Positions 10,245 through 22,352 of a stretch of DNA of 64,000 bases are shown here, piece after piece. The DNA comes from Acanthosepion pharaonis. Lineage: Eukaryota > Mollusca > Cephalopoda > Sepiida > Sepiidae. Made by a program: the position numbers and the translations under genes. Location of the stretch: the NCBI GenBank assembly GCA_903632075.3, contig CAHIKZ030000838.1, positions 785,001 to 849,000 on the forward strand, given 5' to 3'. Numbering within the stretch: position 1 is the stretch's first letter; each line of letters begins with the position of its first letter. Below the pieces are notes generated by a model. That model had not been told where the DNA came from, did no database searches, and saw nothing but the letters and a program-made list of their open reading frames with translations.

Positions 10245-11160
10245 TTTTCACTGTCGATGTCTTAACTAATATCACTCACAAAATCAGTGAGACTCTTGAC
10301 GACAAACATCCCTCAAGGACCAAAGCACTAGATATCTCAAAGGCCTTCAACAACGTGTAGCATAAAGGTTTACTACACAAGCTCTCCAGTTATGGAATCA
10401 CTGGAAGGGTCTTCTCGATCATAAAATCCTTCCTAACAAGTAAATCTTTGAAGTTTAATGGTCAGTCCTCAGGCGTCCCACAGGGGTCACTCCTTGGACC
10501 AGTATTGTTTGATCTATATAAATGATCTGCCTAAGAATACACTCAGATCATTTTGCCAACAATACAACTATATACGGGCGCACCTCTAAAATTCTCGATG
10601 GCCAAAGATTGGCGACTGATCTCTCTTCCGATCTTGTACAAACTACCCAATGGGATAAAAACTGGCAGGTTACATTCAATGCCTTGAAGACCAAGCTAGT
10701 TACGTTCCATAATCGTCGATTTGACCTCGAACTACCACCAATCAAGATGAACGGAGTTCCTCACGGGGAAGCACCGTGCCTTGAAAGACTGTTGGGCCTC
10801 CAGCCCACACCCGACTTCAAGTGGAACTCGTACATACGATCTGTTGCTAAGGATGCAGGTAAAATGGTTGGCTCCCTGTACCGCTTCAGTAAGTACCCAA
10901 CTCCTCATGCTATCCTATATCTTTCCATGATCAGGCCAAAAATGGAGTACTCTTGACAAAACCTCCCTTTCCAGCCTTGATACTCAAAAGCTTCTCCAAG
11001 CCCTTGTTAGTGACAAATTATTCCCCACTATTCAACCCTGTCTACCACAGGCGGGATGTGCCAGCTTCACGCTGCTCTACTTCTACTGGCATGAAAAGTT
11101 CCCGGATAAGCTACATTCCCTAGTCTTATCTTTGGTCACTCGATATCACTGTGATTCAGA
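10245..11160 (+). pseudogene. Jockey-like LINE reverse transcriptase fragment
   Basis: Plus-strand reading gives consecutive reverse transcriptase blocks over several frames. Block A remnant is KALDISKAFNNV (10322-10358). SSYGITGRVFSIIKSFL and SGVPQGSLLGPVLF follow at about 10382-10510. The YADD box is decayed to FANNTTIYG (about 10550). After it come WQVTFNALKTKLVTF, PDFKWNSYIRSVAKDAGKMVGSLYR and YLSMIRPKMEYS, with a stop at 10954. The C-terminal 'LRGLVGDELF..LQPL.HRR' region continues out of frame to about 11150. The catalytic Asp pair is lost and there are at least two frame shifts. The copy is 5-prime truncated near the end of the linker region. Confidence 0.85.
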
Positions 11161-11754
11161 ACAGGAAAAATACTTAAGGGTTTCGAAAAATAATACTTGA
11201 ACGTTTATTATTTAGATGGATACTTATATCTAGTCCAGGATAAATAAATAACTAAAAACAACACAAAGAACAAAAAAAACACAAACACAAACACAAACAC
11301 ACTGTTAAATTAAGATGTAGTGTTTCAGGAGGACGACAGGATGCATCTGAAAAGGATTGACAAATATAACAATATGCTAGTTAGATATAAAACTTACAGT
11401 GACAAAAATAGTATTAAAAAAAAATGAAAAAACATGTACTCATAAACACTGGCGCAATCGGAAAATGTTGAAAATTAGAATTTCTCGAAAAATAGAAGTT
11501 GGCATTGCAATTATAATAATAGCTCCATTTGATAAGCATTATATTTCTATAGTTTGCAGACAGATGAAATACGTCTCACCATAATTTCGCCCTACAAAAT
11601 GTAGTACTGATTAAAGGAGAAAGACATTTCAAAGCGAAAATATATGAAAAGTGCGCTAATTTTAGAATCCTCCGCTGTAAATTTACGTTCAGAATCATCT
11701 ATTCTTTCCTCACTAAATGGATGGACGAAAAGCTGCCATAAAATAGAAAGGATC
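11161..11754. other. No gene recognised
   Basis: A-rich non-coding sequence between the Jockey-like fragment and the first duplication unit. The frame 11399-11584 is lysine-rich and unsupported. Confidence 0.6.
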
Positions 11755-12049
11755 AAAGAAGAAAATTACCGAGAGAAACATAAAAAAACAGGAAAAACAG
11801 GAAACTGTAAAGAGGCATAATCTTTCAACTCCTGAAGGTTCCTGGTACGTAGAGAGAGTGAAAAACTTCATTATGTATATGTTTCCATTTACTCAAGATA
11901 AAACGTTCACGCAATATACCTGGATTAGAGAATATAAGCACAAATATAGATCAATATGTGCACAGACTTCAAAATAATGTCTATATCAGCACTACTTAGA
12001 TACCATATTAATACACTGTCAGTCTTCTTTGTCTGCTGTGACTGTGGAA

Positions 12050-12245
12050 TCGAAGTGCCGTGTTCAAATTACACCCAAGTTGCGTTCACGTTCGTACAAA
12101 TACACTTGGGAAAGCTATGAATCCAACTCTTCTCCTCCCTAGCCATGAGTTAAATAGCAAGGCAGATTAGGTTTTCTAGCCATGGTTGGCAACCCGATTA
12201 AGAAAACGAAGCCTCTGATTAAAGAACTATTGAAACCTCCATCCT
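12050..12245 (-). repeat. SINE-like repeat
   Basis: Contains the inverted hallmark CCATGAGTTAAATAGCAAGG and the CACTTGGGAAAGCTATGAATCC stretch, matching the minus strand of the family at 339-700. A second copy is at 19140-19330 in unit 2. Confidence 0.65.
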
Positions 12246-13085
12246 GTGACAAAATACTTGCTACACATAATGCATCAGCAACACATAGCATGTAATGATG
12301 GATATCTATACTCTACCCTGAAGTCTAAGACATTAATCTTTTATATTTCTCATAAAAATGTTAATCTTTCCTGAAATTTTAAATCATTATCAAACATCAT
12401 AAAATCTGCAACTTATAATTCGGCTTCAACTTGTAAATCGACAAAAACTAATTTTTGTTAAATCACTTTTCGCGTATCATATAGAGAAACTTTAGGCAAA
12501 ACACAAACGAATATCCAAAATTTTCCTGTGAATTTGTTTATGGTTGAAGTCAGAACACTTTTATTGCACAAAGATAAGACTCAAGAAGCGATATTTACGA
12601 AGCAAAATGTAATAATAATTATCGCAACAATTTTAATAACACCGACAGTACTTTGATGTCTCGCTTGATAAATATCTGATTATGAAATAAAGCCAATCCC
12701 TGTCATATTTTCAAAACCTGTTTGCTGACTTAATTTCGTGCATATATTATTTAAATTACATCAATAATTTCACTTGTAGACATACACTAACATGCAAATG
12801 TCATGGATAGATTGTTTGTTTTGTGTAAGACGTCACTTTAACTCGTGGTAACTTTAACTGTAAGGATAATGAGAGAGATTCAGAAGATTTCAGGAGATTT
12901 GCTTTAATTTATACTTTAATGATAACAACATGTGAACTAGCAAAGGCGTGTAAATAATAATAATAATAATAATAAAAGTAATAACAACAATTTTATGTAT
13001 GCCCGCCACGTATAAATAGATCACGACTGTCGTGACTAAATCAAACATTTTTTCCACTGGAACAGAAGTGATGCCGGAGAGTTTC
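12246..13085. other. No gene recognised
   Basis: AT-rich, shared with unit 2 except that unit 2 carries an extra segment of about 580 bp corresponding to a point near 12850. Contains an (AAT)n run at 12951-12977. Confidence 0.6.
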
Positions 13086-13089
13086 ATAT

Positions 13090-14832
13090 GGTTACAAAGA
13101 TGAACTACTAATAAACAAACTGATCGTAGAAAATTGCGGGAAAAGATGTAGAAATCTCAGCGCAGCATGGATGGAATAACCGTAAAGCCTTTGATAGTTT
13201 GACAAACTCTTGGGTCGTTAACATTTTGGAAATGTAGAAAGTCTCCTGAATGTTAGTAAATTTTCTTAAACACAGCATGGGAATGTGGAAAACCATATTA
13301 TACCTAAATAACACAAGAGACTCTGCCATCTGCAACCGCCTGAATATCCGACGAGGAATCTTTCAAGAAAACTCCCTGTCCCCGACATCTGTTTTGTCTG
13401 TCCATTATCCCCTTATGCATAAACAAAACAATAATAGCTATGGATACTCACTAAACAAGATCAATCTACTCTATATGGATGATCTCAAACTCTTTGCCAA
13501 AAATGACAATGAGTTAAATGGTCTCCTCAATACTGTAAAATATTTCAGTGACGATATAGGTATTGCTTTCGGATTAGATAAATGTGCAAAAGTAACATTC
13601 AAGAAAGGGAGACTAACAGAAACGTAATCAATAGATCTAAATTTTGAAACAAAAATTAGATAACTGGATATAGAAAAGTAACTAGGAATTAGCAAACGAG
13701 ATGGGATGCAGTATACACAAATAAAAGAGAATGCCAGAAAGGGCTACTATAGGCGTGTGCGTCTGGTACTGAATACCCAGGGGAATTAAAAAAATATCAG
13801 CTATAATCACCCTGGCGGTCCCAGTGGTGGAATATATCTAATTGAACCATAGCTGACATTAAGTGAATGGACTCCAAAACAAGAAATTTTCTCATTTTCC
13901 GCCGCATAGATCATCCGAAAGCTTTCATGTGCCCATATCCGAAGGACGCAGAGGATTAGTCCAACTAGAACTGTCTTACAAAACAACAATAATCGGCCTT
14001 CAAAGATACCTGGAAAATACAGAAGACTGGATGATGATCTGTGTCAAAGAACATGAAAGAAATAAAACAAAATATTCAGTGATAAAGGAAGCTAAAAATT
14101 TCAAAAACGTGTTTCAAATGAGATTTGAAATGTAAGTGACGCTTAATAAACTGACTAAAGCTACAAAATTATTTAAAAAGAAAGCAAAAGCAAATGCAAC
14201 CGACCATATACAGAAAGGATAAGACAAACCGCTTCACGTTCAATACTCCGTTCGTACCAAACAAACTTATGTTGACAAATGCCCTTAAGCATTAATAGCT
14301 ACATAGTACAGAGTTCAAAGCTGAAACCGAAGGTTTTTTATTCTTGCTGCACCTGATCAATGATTGCTAACTGAAATATTACCAAGCACAGATACCGAAA
14401 AACTGTTCGTCCAAAATGCAGGTTCTGTGATGAGTTTGTAGAAACTATTGACCATCTTGTATCAGGTTTCACGGTTTTCGCACCCACAGAATATAAAACC
14501 CGGTATGACGAATGTGCAATATCTGCATGGAAAAATCTGCAATATTTACGGAAAGGAAACTGCAAGAAATTGGTATGAACACCACCAAGATCCAGTTACA
14601 GAGATAGGACCTGAAACAATTTTATGTGACTTTTCAATTCACACAGACAGAACAATCAAAGTTAGTCGTCCCAGACATAAAGATCGCAAAGACAAAATGT
14701 GACTTTTTATTGACATGACAGTCCCCTGCTGACTGTAATGTATCTCTGAAGATCTTCAAAAAGTCGAAATATAATAATAAGAAGAATATGAATAATAATA
14801 ATAATAAGAAGAAGAAGAAGAAGAAGAAAAGG
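13090..14832 (+). pseudogene. Non-LTR retrotransposon (YMDD RT), unit 1 copy
   Basis: 5-prime-truncated reverse transcriptase. A block-A remnant (RKAFDSL, near 13170) is followed by NFLKHSMGMWKTILYL, an RRGIFQENSLSP block (canonical QGDSLSP), and the catalytic LLYMDDLKLFAKNDNEL box (13468-13518). Then come FGLDKCAKVTFKKG, a C-terminal GRRGLVQLELSYKTT region (13944-13985), and a Cys-Cys-His finger-like RPKCRFCDEFVETIDHLVSG (about 14405-14465) leading to NWYEHHQDPVTE and IHTDRTIK. The element ends in an (AAT)/(AAG) tail at 14770-14829. Stops and frame shifts are scattered. The family resembles long cnidarian/molluscan LINEs with this C-terminal end, but I am unsure of the clade (R2/NeSL-like is possible). 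Confidence 0.85.
14770..14829 (+). repeat. (AAT)/(AAG)n tail of the LINE, unit 1
   Basis: 3-prime microsatellite tail, shorter than the equivalent tract in unit 2 (22269-22350). The minus-strand poly-Phe/Leu frame across it is an artefact. Confidence 0.9.
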
Positions 14833-16105
14833 TGATTTAAAATCAACAAACACTAAATTTAAGTTTCACATTTTAAATTCAATGTTGTTTATAAAGTTTT
14901 TGAATCCTGCAATGAAAAGGATGTAATTTGCAACAAACAATTGATTCATTGATATTTCATTTTTTTCCTCTTCTAAACTCACCAACCCTAAAATATCACA
15001 ATCCTACCGGAGCTTTCTAACTCCCAAATCTTGATTTTTTTAAACTTATGTTCAATAATAAAGTTTAATCTATACTATTATACTGTTTTTTTATGACTAC
15101 TACTGTTAGGCCTCTCTCGGTAGGAAGAGGGTGTAATATCTGGATAGGCCCTTTTGAGTTGGAAGCTGCCAGACATTCAGACGTAGAATAATGATATTAA
15201 TCCGAGAGAAAGTTGGAAAAGTAATGTAGAGGAGGAGGGGAAATTAATATACAAAGAAGGAGATTCTTAATTGATAGAAATGAAAGATGCACACAGGGTT
15301 GCTGGCTAGCTATCAAGCGACAATTAACGAACGTTTAAAATTCCAATGTGGATAGAAAAGCGTGAAAACTATGACACACTGAAATTCTATATAGGGAAAT
15401 AAATAAAAGATAAAGAGAAAATGCTGTTCTAAATATATGTCAATTCCTAATCCATATTTGTGTACCATTTAAGTAAATACATCGATTGGCAACGAATATT
15501 GGAAAAGATGATAGAAGAAAAGAGGATGGAGAAATCAGAGGCATGATATATTAAGTTGCAAATAATGTCCTGTCGAAATATAAGATAAAAAGCAAATGCA
15601 TATTTAGTCCTAATTATTATATTTAATCAAAATATTTCCCCTCATTACTGATAGTATAATCCCAGCTATATAGCAAATTGTTGATCCCTCGAACGTAAAA
15701 TGCTTTAGATTTCGATGCAAAGAAATGATTAGTATCACACTTAACCTATTCATAATTAATAAACTGTTTTTCATCGTAAATTTTGCATTGATCTGAAAAT
15801 AGATCAAGCAATATCCGTCAGTATTCGTTTGCTTTCGTGTGTGCACGTCTAACTGTGTATTTCTGTTTGTGTTTATGTGTGTGCCTTTTTTATGTTTGCG
15901 CCGCTATGGCAACTGCCTGATGTAGCAAAGAAACTTAGCTTGATCGTGCAAATAGACAAATTCGTTTGAATCTCAATTGGAATCGATTTCTGCACATTTG
16001 CAATAGTCTGTGGAATGCATTTTATTTAGTAAGATCATTATTGTCTTCAAAGACAACATTTAGATATTTGTAGAAGATTTATTCAACCACATACGTTCTC
16101 TTTTT
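14833..16105. other. Duplicated non-coding flank, no gene
   Basis: Nearly identical to 22352-23620. It has scattered stops in all frames and AT-rich composition. The frame 15610-15846 (minus) is kept in both copies only because the DNA is duplicated. Confidence 0.6.
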
Positions 16106-16109
16106 TTTG

Positions 16110-16560
16110 CACTAACTTTTACCACCTTTGAGACAGCTTCATGATTCCATCCTCCTAATACATGCCATCTCTCTTGGTATGTGGTATTTACAGGTTACTT
16201 GATATTTCAAGTTCAACATACCTAACAAATTGTGTAGTAATCTAAATAGATGATAATCCGAAGGTCCTCGGTCAGATGAGTATGGGAATGTTTTAGGACA
16301 TCTCAGCCAAGATCTGCAAATTTCTTTCAGGATTGCAAATAAACATGAGCTCTGACGTTGTCCTGAGGGAAAACGACACTCTTCCAATTGGTAAACTTTA
16401 GATGCTTTTCATCGATTGATACTCTTAATCGATCGAATTGGGAACACTACTCATTGGAATTCAACGTCTTGTCTTGCAGGTGGTTCTTATAATACACAAG
16501 ACCCTTCTAAACATACAAGATACACTGCAGCAACTTCTTCAAACCGGATTTCGGGGTCTT
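16110..16560 (-). pseudogene. mariner transposase remnant, unit 1 copy
   Basis: Minus-strand translation in shifting frames gives CSQFDRLRVSIDEKH, then VVFPQDNVRAHV, which corresponds to the second catalytic Asp block (typically F-H-Q-D-N-A-R-P-H). It continues with FPYSSDRGPSDYHLFRLL, the third catalytic Asp block (Y-S-P-D-L-A-P-S-D-Y-H-L-F), and a GIMKL-like C-terminus near 16130. At least two frame shifts are needed. It is a different mariner lineage from the element at 4682-5905, whose equivalent block reads LAPSDSFLLSQLKSHL. No terminal repeats were identified. Confidence 0.8.
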
Positions 16561-17601
16561 TAATAGTTACACATTTCGCTTTTTCCGGGACTCTTTTTAC
16601 TCAACATTGTTGTAAACAATCTATTTATCATCGTTTGTAATCGTTCTTTTACAGAATTGGTTGGTTTTGTTGCGTTTAAGCAGAGAATTCGAAGAAAAAA
16701 TGTTTATTATTAGTACCAGCGTTTGTTATTAGAATTAAATTAAAAGGCTGAACTTAGAATGCTGACTTTCCAAGCAAACAGTTTTATAACCGGAATATGG
16801 AAATAATACTATTTTGACCTGGCCATGTACAATATTGCGTATACAAAAAAAAAAGAAATGTTATTTATAGAATTATAAAGTTTAAAAACAGTTACAAAGA
16901 AAGCTTTACTAATTTTTAACGTAATAAATTTAAATTATCTTTCATCTATCTTAAGGAAGGAATCATCTTTATATTCCTTCATTCATGTATAACAAATATT
17001 TCGTTCTGGTTACGATTTTGACAAAAAACTTTAGAAAACCATATAGTTAAAAAAAGATTACATATTATTAAAAATGATTTATTTTTAGGGTTGTTAGATT
17101 TATTAAAATGAATGCATTCAGTAATAATTTTTTACACACCTTTCTCTCTTTAAAGTCTAATGTCTTCATATTCACCCGGCTATTATCGCGTCAAAAGTTG
17201 ATACAAAAGAATTTACACACGAATTATAAGATACATTATAAATTATTTGTTTCGAAACTTCAGTTAAACTTAACTTTTCAGATAGTTTGATTAAAAGTGT
17301 ATTGTTTAGTTACGAATGCAAATGAGTTCTTCTCGAAATAGAAATTTACAACAAAAAAATTTAAAATTATTTAAAAGCTTAAATATCTTGATATAATAAA
17401 TCTTCATATGATGTAAGATTTAGATTTTGATCCACACTTTTAAATTATGTGTTTTTTTATAATCAATTGCTTTCCCATCATCATCTTTTCATATCTAATG
17501 TTTAACATAATATATAATTTAGTGACTCATTTTGTATACATATTATGCAATGTTTCGTTTTTTGTTTACCTCACCTGCCTTGATAAAGTCAAATGAAAAC
17601 G

Positions 17602-17606
<5 letters not shown>
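16561..17606. other. No gene recognised
   Basis: AT-rich, shared with unit 2 (24085-25025) with more differences than the unit core. Confidence 0.6.

Positions 17607-17657
<51 letters not shown>
17607..17657. repeat. (TA)n microsatellite, unit 1
   Basis: Equivalent to the (TA)n at 25030-25088 in unit 2. Confidence 0.95.
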
Positions 17658-17659
<2 letters not shown>

Positions 17660-18300
17660 CATATTCATTTGACTTACTACGGAATCGGATGATATACCAA
17701 GATTTTACGTTTTTATCTATCGAAAATTTGGCATGCGGTTAAATCAAATTGAAATACTTTGTCTTTTACTTAGAAAATTAGAAAAACGCATGTCATTGAC
17801 GAGAAAAGAGGCAGGTGGGAATTATATTTTTGTTGGCAAAACGAACTGATAAAAGAAAACAAGGAAAGAAACCTTTTTCTTATGGTTAGAATTATGAAGA
17901 TCAATCATGTCGTGCAAAGAAAATGCTCCGGTTTGTCTTCACATGGAACACAGAATTGAAATTAATAAGGAGAATAAATTAGCCTCTTTACCTACTCACT
18001 TTAAAAGTTAGATTTGTCACAAAGACAGTTATGCCAGCATTGAGAAGTGGGCAGTTTTATACTACCGAAAAGGAAAGAGCAATGGTAAGAATTTTGCCCT
18101 GCCTCTGCGGAGTAGCGGTGCGAGATTGGAAGTAAAGTAGGTTAGAGTTAAAGGAAACGCAAGCCCTCTGGCTGCTCACAAAGATGGTGGATAAATCTCC
18201 AACTATGGAAAGTTGATTAAAAAAGCAGAATAAGAAACAAAGTAAACTTTTACTGGGATTAATGAAAATTGATGAATCACCGAATCCCCACAATCCTTCG

Positions 18301-18859
18301 GATTCACGACAGATTTGGGCTGAATATAAGTAGATGAATTTGCGGGGGCTTCAGAGACCTTTGGCTGAGAACCTTTATTGAGTGTCTCTGAAATCTACGT
18401 CAGCTGACACTAGAATTCCTAATTCCCAGACTATGAACCCAGCCCTCCAAAAGTTTAGACAAGGTTCAGTGTCAATATAGAGATTGATGAGGGAAGAGTT
18501 AATTTTTGTTATGCCAAAAGCTGTATAAACCAATTGAAGATTAACCCTACAAATTTCTCGTTTTATTTTTCGTCGTGACGATATGTTTCTTAATGTAACA
18601 ACCACCACGGCTTGAACCAGTGCTAGGAGATTACGACATTCGATTCTTCACTACTCAGAGATCAAAAAACAACATGGGCAGAGTTGGTGTGGATCGAAGC
18701 GACCACTGACCAACAACCAGCTTTGACCAGTGCAGAGCTGGCACTGTGGTTAACACGTCGTTCTAAATCCCTGAGGACCGGACTACTAAACGTGGTTACA
18801 ACACCAGGTGTAGACGGCGGCGACTGATGTGGCATTATTTGGTGACCGTGACCGTAAAG
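18301..18859. other. Spacer between duplication units
   Basis: Unique in this window and less AT-rich (for example TGGTGTGGATCGAAGCGACC near 18690). It may contain a decayed SINE (GGCACTGTGGTTAACACG near 18739 resembles an A-box). No gene is called. The frame 18375-18608 (minus) has no recognisable features. Confidence 0.5.
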
Positions 18860-19139
18860 ATGAAAATAAAGTAAGTATTACTGAGAACAACAAAAACATG
18901 AAAAGCAGGAAACTGAAAAGCAATATAATCTCTCAGCTCCTGAACTTTCCTGCCATGTACAGAGAGTGCAAAACTTTATAATGTATATGTTTCCATTTAC
19001 TCGAGATAAAACGTTGATGCAATAAATCTGGAATAGAGAAAATAAGCACAAATATAGATGAATACGAGCATAGACTTCAAAATGAAGGCTATATGAGAAA
19101 TACTTAGATCCCATATTAATACACTGTCAGTCTTCTTTG

Positions 19140-19330
19140 TCTGCTATGACTGTGGAATCGAATGTGCTGTGTTCAAATTACACCCAAGTTGCGTTCACGT
19201 TCGTACAAATACACTTGGGAAAGCTATGAATCCAACTCTTCTCCTCCATAGCCATGAGTTAAATAGCAAGGCAGACTAGGTTTTCTAGCTTTGGTTGGAC
19301 ACCCGATTACGAAAATGAAGCCTCTGATTT
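19140..19330 (-). repeat. SINE-like repeat, unit 2 copy
   Basis: Counterpart of 12050-12245 with about one change per 12-15 bases. Confidence 0.65.
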
Positions 19331-19770
19331 CGAAACTACTGAAACGTCCATATCGACGAAAACATACTTGCTACACATAGCGTGTGACAAGGGATATCTA
19401 TACTTTACTCTTAAGTCGAAGACATAAATCTTTTTCTTTTTTTAATGTTAATCTTTCCCGAAATTTCAAATCATTATCAAACATCATAAAATTGCACAAA
19501 GATATGACTCAAGAAGCGATATTTATGAAGCAAAATGTAATAATCATTAACGAAACAATTTTAATAACACCCACTCTATTTTAATGTCTTGCTAGATAAA
19601 TATCTAATTTTCGAAATATTGTCAATCCCTATTCTCGAAACTTGTTTGCTGACTTAATTTTGTTCATATATTATTTAAATTAAATCGATAATTTCACATG
19701 TAGACATACAGTAGCATACAAAAGTCATGGATGGATTGCTTGTTTTGTATAAGACGCTTCTTTAACTCGG

Positions 19771-20352
19771 CGAAGTGTAGCAATTCCAAGAGTCATTGAA
19801 AGAATTGTGAAGAGACATTGAGCCATACCGTTTCATATATCTGTGCGTGTATGTAAATATTATGTATAGGTCAATCCACCACGTCCCAAAATACTTAATT
19901 ATACTTATGCCGAATGAAAGTGAAAGCCGCACAGTTAATCTTAACTCACCAGAATGCGGCTGAAATTCTGAGTTACTCTGAGCCGATGAAAATAACCCAT
20001 TGTCAGGAATGGCTGGAAATGACCACGGAGCAATGCAACGTGGTCAGTTACCGGTTACTGGACCCTTTATGGGGAACAACTAACTTGAAACATGATATTC
20101 AAACATAATCCAACACTATTAAGGAACCATCAATAGCCTGTACAGTGCGTTTCTGAAAAGTGGGGACCAGAGTCTTATGGATTCAATGCCACTTCCCAAC
20201 TATATCATCAACCCGAATCAGATGGGAACATGATTAAACATACACGCTAGAATGGCTGCTGAACTAGTTGAATACCGTCCTGGAAGTACAGGTAATTTGA
20301 GGCCGGGTGAAATGCATGCGGACCAGTGTGTTGACTGGAACGTTCAACGATA
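19771..20352. repeat. Segment present only in duplication unit 2
   Basis: About 580 bp between TCTTTAACTCG and GAGATTTTAGAAAATTTGC has no counterpart in unit 1, where the two flanks nearly meet around 12845-12890. It is either an insertion in unit 2 or a deletion in unit 1. No terminal repeats or target duplication are evident. The small frame 19914-20108 has no recognised motif. Confidence 0.65.
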
Positions 20353-20432
20353 AAGAGATGGGTGCTGGAGATTTTAGAAAATTTGCTTTAATTTAGACCT
20401 GAATGTTAACAACATGTGTACTTGCAAACACG

Positions 20433-20436
20433 TATA

Positions 20437-20474
<38 letters not shown>
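20433..20474. repeat. (AAT)n microsatellite, unit 2
   Basis: Longer than its unit 1 counterpart at 12951-12977. Confidence 0.9.
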
Positions 20475-20477
<3 letters not shown>

Positions 20478-20569
20478 TATTAATATGTCTACCTACCAAG
20501 TATAAATTGATCACGACTACCCTGAGTAAATCAAACATTTTTTCCACTGGAACAGAAGTTTCATATGGT

Positions 20570-22352
20570 TACAAAGATGAACTACTAATAAACAAACTGA
20601 TCTTAGAAAATTACGGGAAAAGATGTAGAAATCTCAGCGCAGCATGGATTGAATAACCGTAAAGCCTTTGATAGTTTGACAAACACTTGGGTCCTTAACT
20701 CTTTTGAAATGTAGAAAGTCTCCTGAATGTTAGTAAATTTTCTTAAACACAGCATGGGAATGTGGAAAACCATATTATACCTAAATCACACAAGAGACTC
20801 TGCCATCTGCAACCGCCTGAATATCCGACGAGGAATCATTCAAGAAGACTCCATGTCCCCCACCTCTGTTTTGTCTCTCCATTATCCCCTTATGCATGAA
20901 CCAGTAATAATAGCTATGGATACTCACTAAATAAGAAAGTATTCAATCACCTACTCTATATGGATGATCTCAAACTCTTTGCCAAAAACGACAATGAGTT
21001 GAAGAGTCTCCTCAATACTGTAAAATGTTTCAGTGACGACATAGGTATTGCTTTCGGATTATATAAAAAGTAACATTCAAGAAAGGGAGACTAACAGAAA
21101 CACACTCAACAGATCTAGATTTTGTCACAAAGATTGGGGAACTGGATAAAGAAGAAGTCCATAAGTAACTAGGAATTAGCGAAGGAGATGGAATACAGCA
21201 TATCCAAATAAAGGAGAATGTGAGAAAGGACTTCTGTAGGCGTGTGCGTCTGGTATTGAATAGCCAGATGAATTCAAAAAACAGAATATCGGCCATAATC
21301 ACCCTGGCGGTCCCAGTGGTGGAATATAGTTTCAACATCCTTAATTGAATCATAGTTGACATTAAGCGAATGGACTCCAAAACAAGAAATTGTCTCATTT
21401 TCCGCCGCATCGATCATCCGAAAGATTTCATGTGCCATATACGAAGGACGCAGAGGATTAGTTCAACTAGAACTAACAAAACCACAACAATCGGCCTTTA
21501 AAGATACCAGGAAACTACAGAAGACTAAATGATGATCTGTGTCAAAGAACATGAAAGAAATAAAAAAAAATATTCAGTGATAAAGGAAGCTAAAAATTAC
21601 AAAAACGTGTTTCAAATGAGATTTGAAATGTAAGTGACGCTTAATAAACTGACTAAAGCTACAAAATTATTTAAAAAGAAAGCAAAAGCAAATGCAACCG
21701 ACCATATACAGAAAGGATAAGATAAACCGTTTCACGTTCAATACTCCGTTCGTACCAAACAAAGTTATGTTGACAAATGCCCTTAAGTATTAATAGCTAC
21801 ATAGTACAGAGTTCAAAGATGAAACCGAAGGTTTTTATTCTTGCTGCACCTGATCAATGATTGCTAACTGAAATATTACCAAGCACAGATACCGAAAAAC
21901 TGTTCGTCCAAAATGCAGGTTCTGTGATGAGTTTGTAGAAACTATTGACCATCTTGTATCAGGTTTCACGGTTTTCGCACCCACAGAATATAAAACCCGG
22001 TATGACGAATGTGCAATATCTGCATGGAAAAATCTGCAATATTTACGGAAAGGAAACTGCAAGAAATTGGTATGAACACCACCAAGATCCAGTTACAGAG
22101 ATAGGACCTGAAACAATTTTATGTGACTTTTCAATTCACACAGACAGAACAATCAAAGTTAGTCGTCCCAGACATAAAGATCGCAAAGACAAAATGTGAC
22201 TTTTTATTGACATGACAGTCCCCTGCTGACTGTAATGTATCTCTGAAGATCTTCAAAAAGTCGAAATATAATAATAATAAGAAGAAGAAGAAGAAGAAAA
22301 AGAAGAAGAAGAAGAAGAAGAAAAAGAAGAAGAAGAAGAAGAAGAAGAAAAG
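20570..22352 (+). pseudogene. Non-LTR retrotransposon (YMDD RT), unit 2 copy
   Basis: Same truncated LINE as at 13090-14832. The order is NFLKHSMGMWKTILYL, an RRGIIQEDSMSP block, a YMDD box at about 20960, and the same C-terminal finger and NWYEHHQDPVTE end. It has its own indels, for example an altered DKCAK segment near 21062. From about 21835 to 22200 it is essentially identical to unit 1, while the upstream RT part shows a few percent divergence. Confidence 0.85.
22269..22350 (+). repeat. Expanded (AAG)n tail of the LINE, unit 2
   Basis: About 23 bp longer than the unit 1 tract. The minus-strand poly-Phe frame is an artefact of this tract. Confidence 0.9.

Larger units (their letters stand above)
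11755..18300 (+). repeat. Segmental duplication, unit 1
   Basis: This stretch repeats in direct orientation at 18860-25620. Shared order in both: a SINE-like piece, an (AAT)n run, a YMDD LINE with AAG/AAT tail, a long non-coding flank, a mariner remnant, a (TA)n run, and an unassigned 500-bp tail. Repeats and their flanks are duplicated together, so this is a duplication of a genomic segment, not independent insertions. The offset is 7497 bp in the LINE core and 7520 bp after the AAG tract. Similarity looks highest at 14130-15940 and falls outward. Confidence 0.9.

Noticed and set aside
14338..14565. 75-codon minus-strand frame identical at 21835-22062
   Set aside because: Identity comes from the segmental duplication. 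It is antisense to the C-terminal finger region of the LINE.
14634..14849. Poly-Phe/Leu open frame on the minus strand, and its counterpart at 22131-22370
   Set aside because: Produced by the AAG/AAT tail of the LINE. Duplicated with the segment, not conserved as protein.
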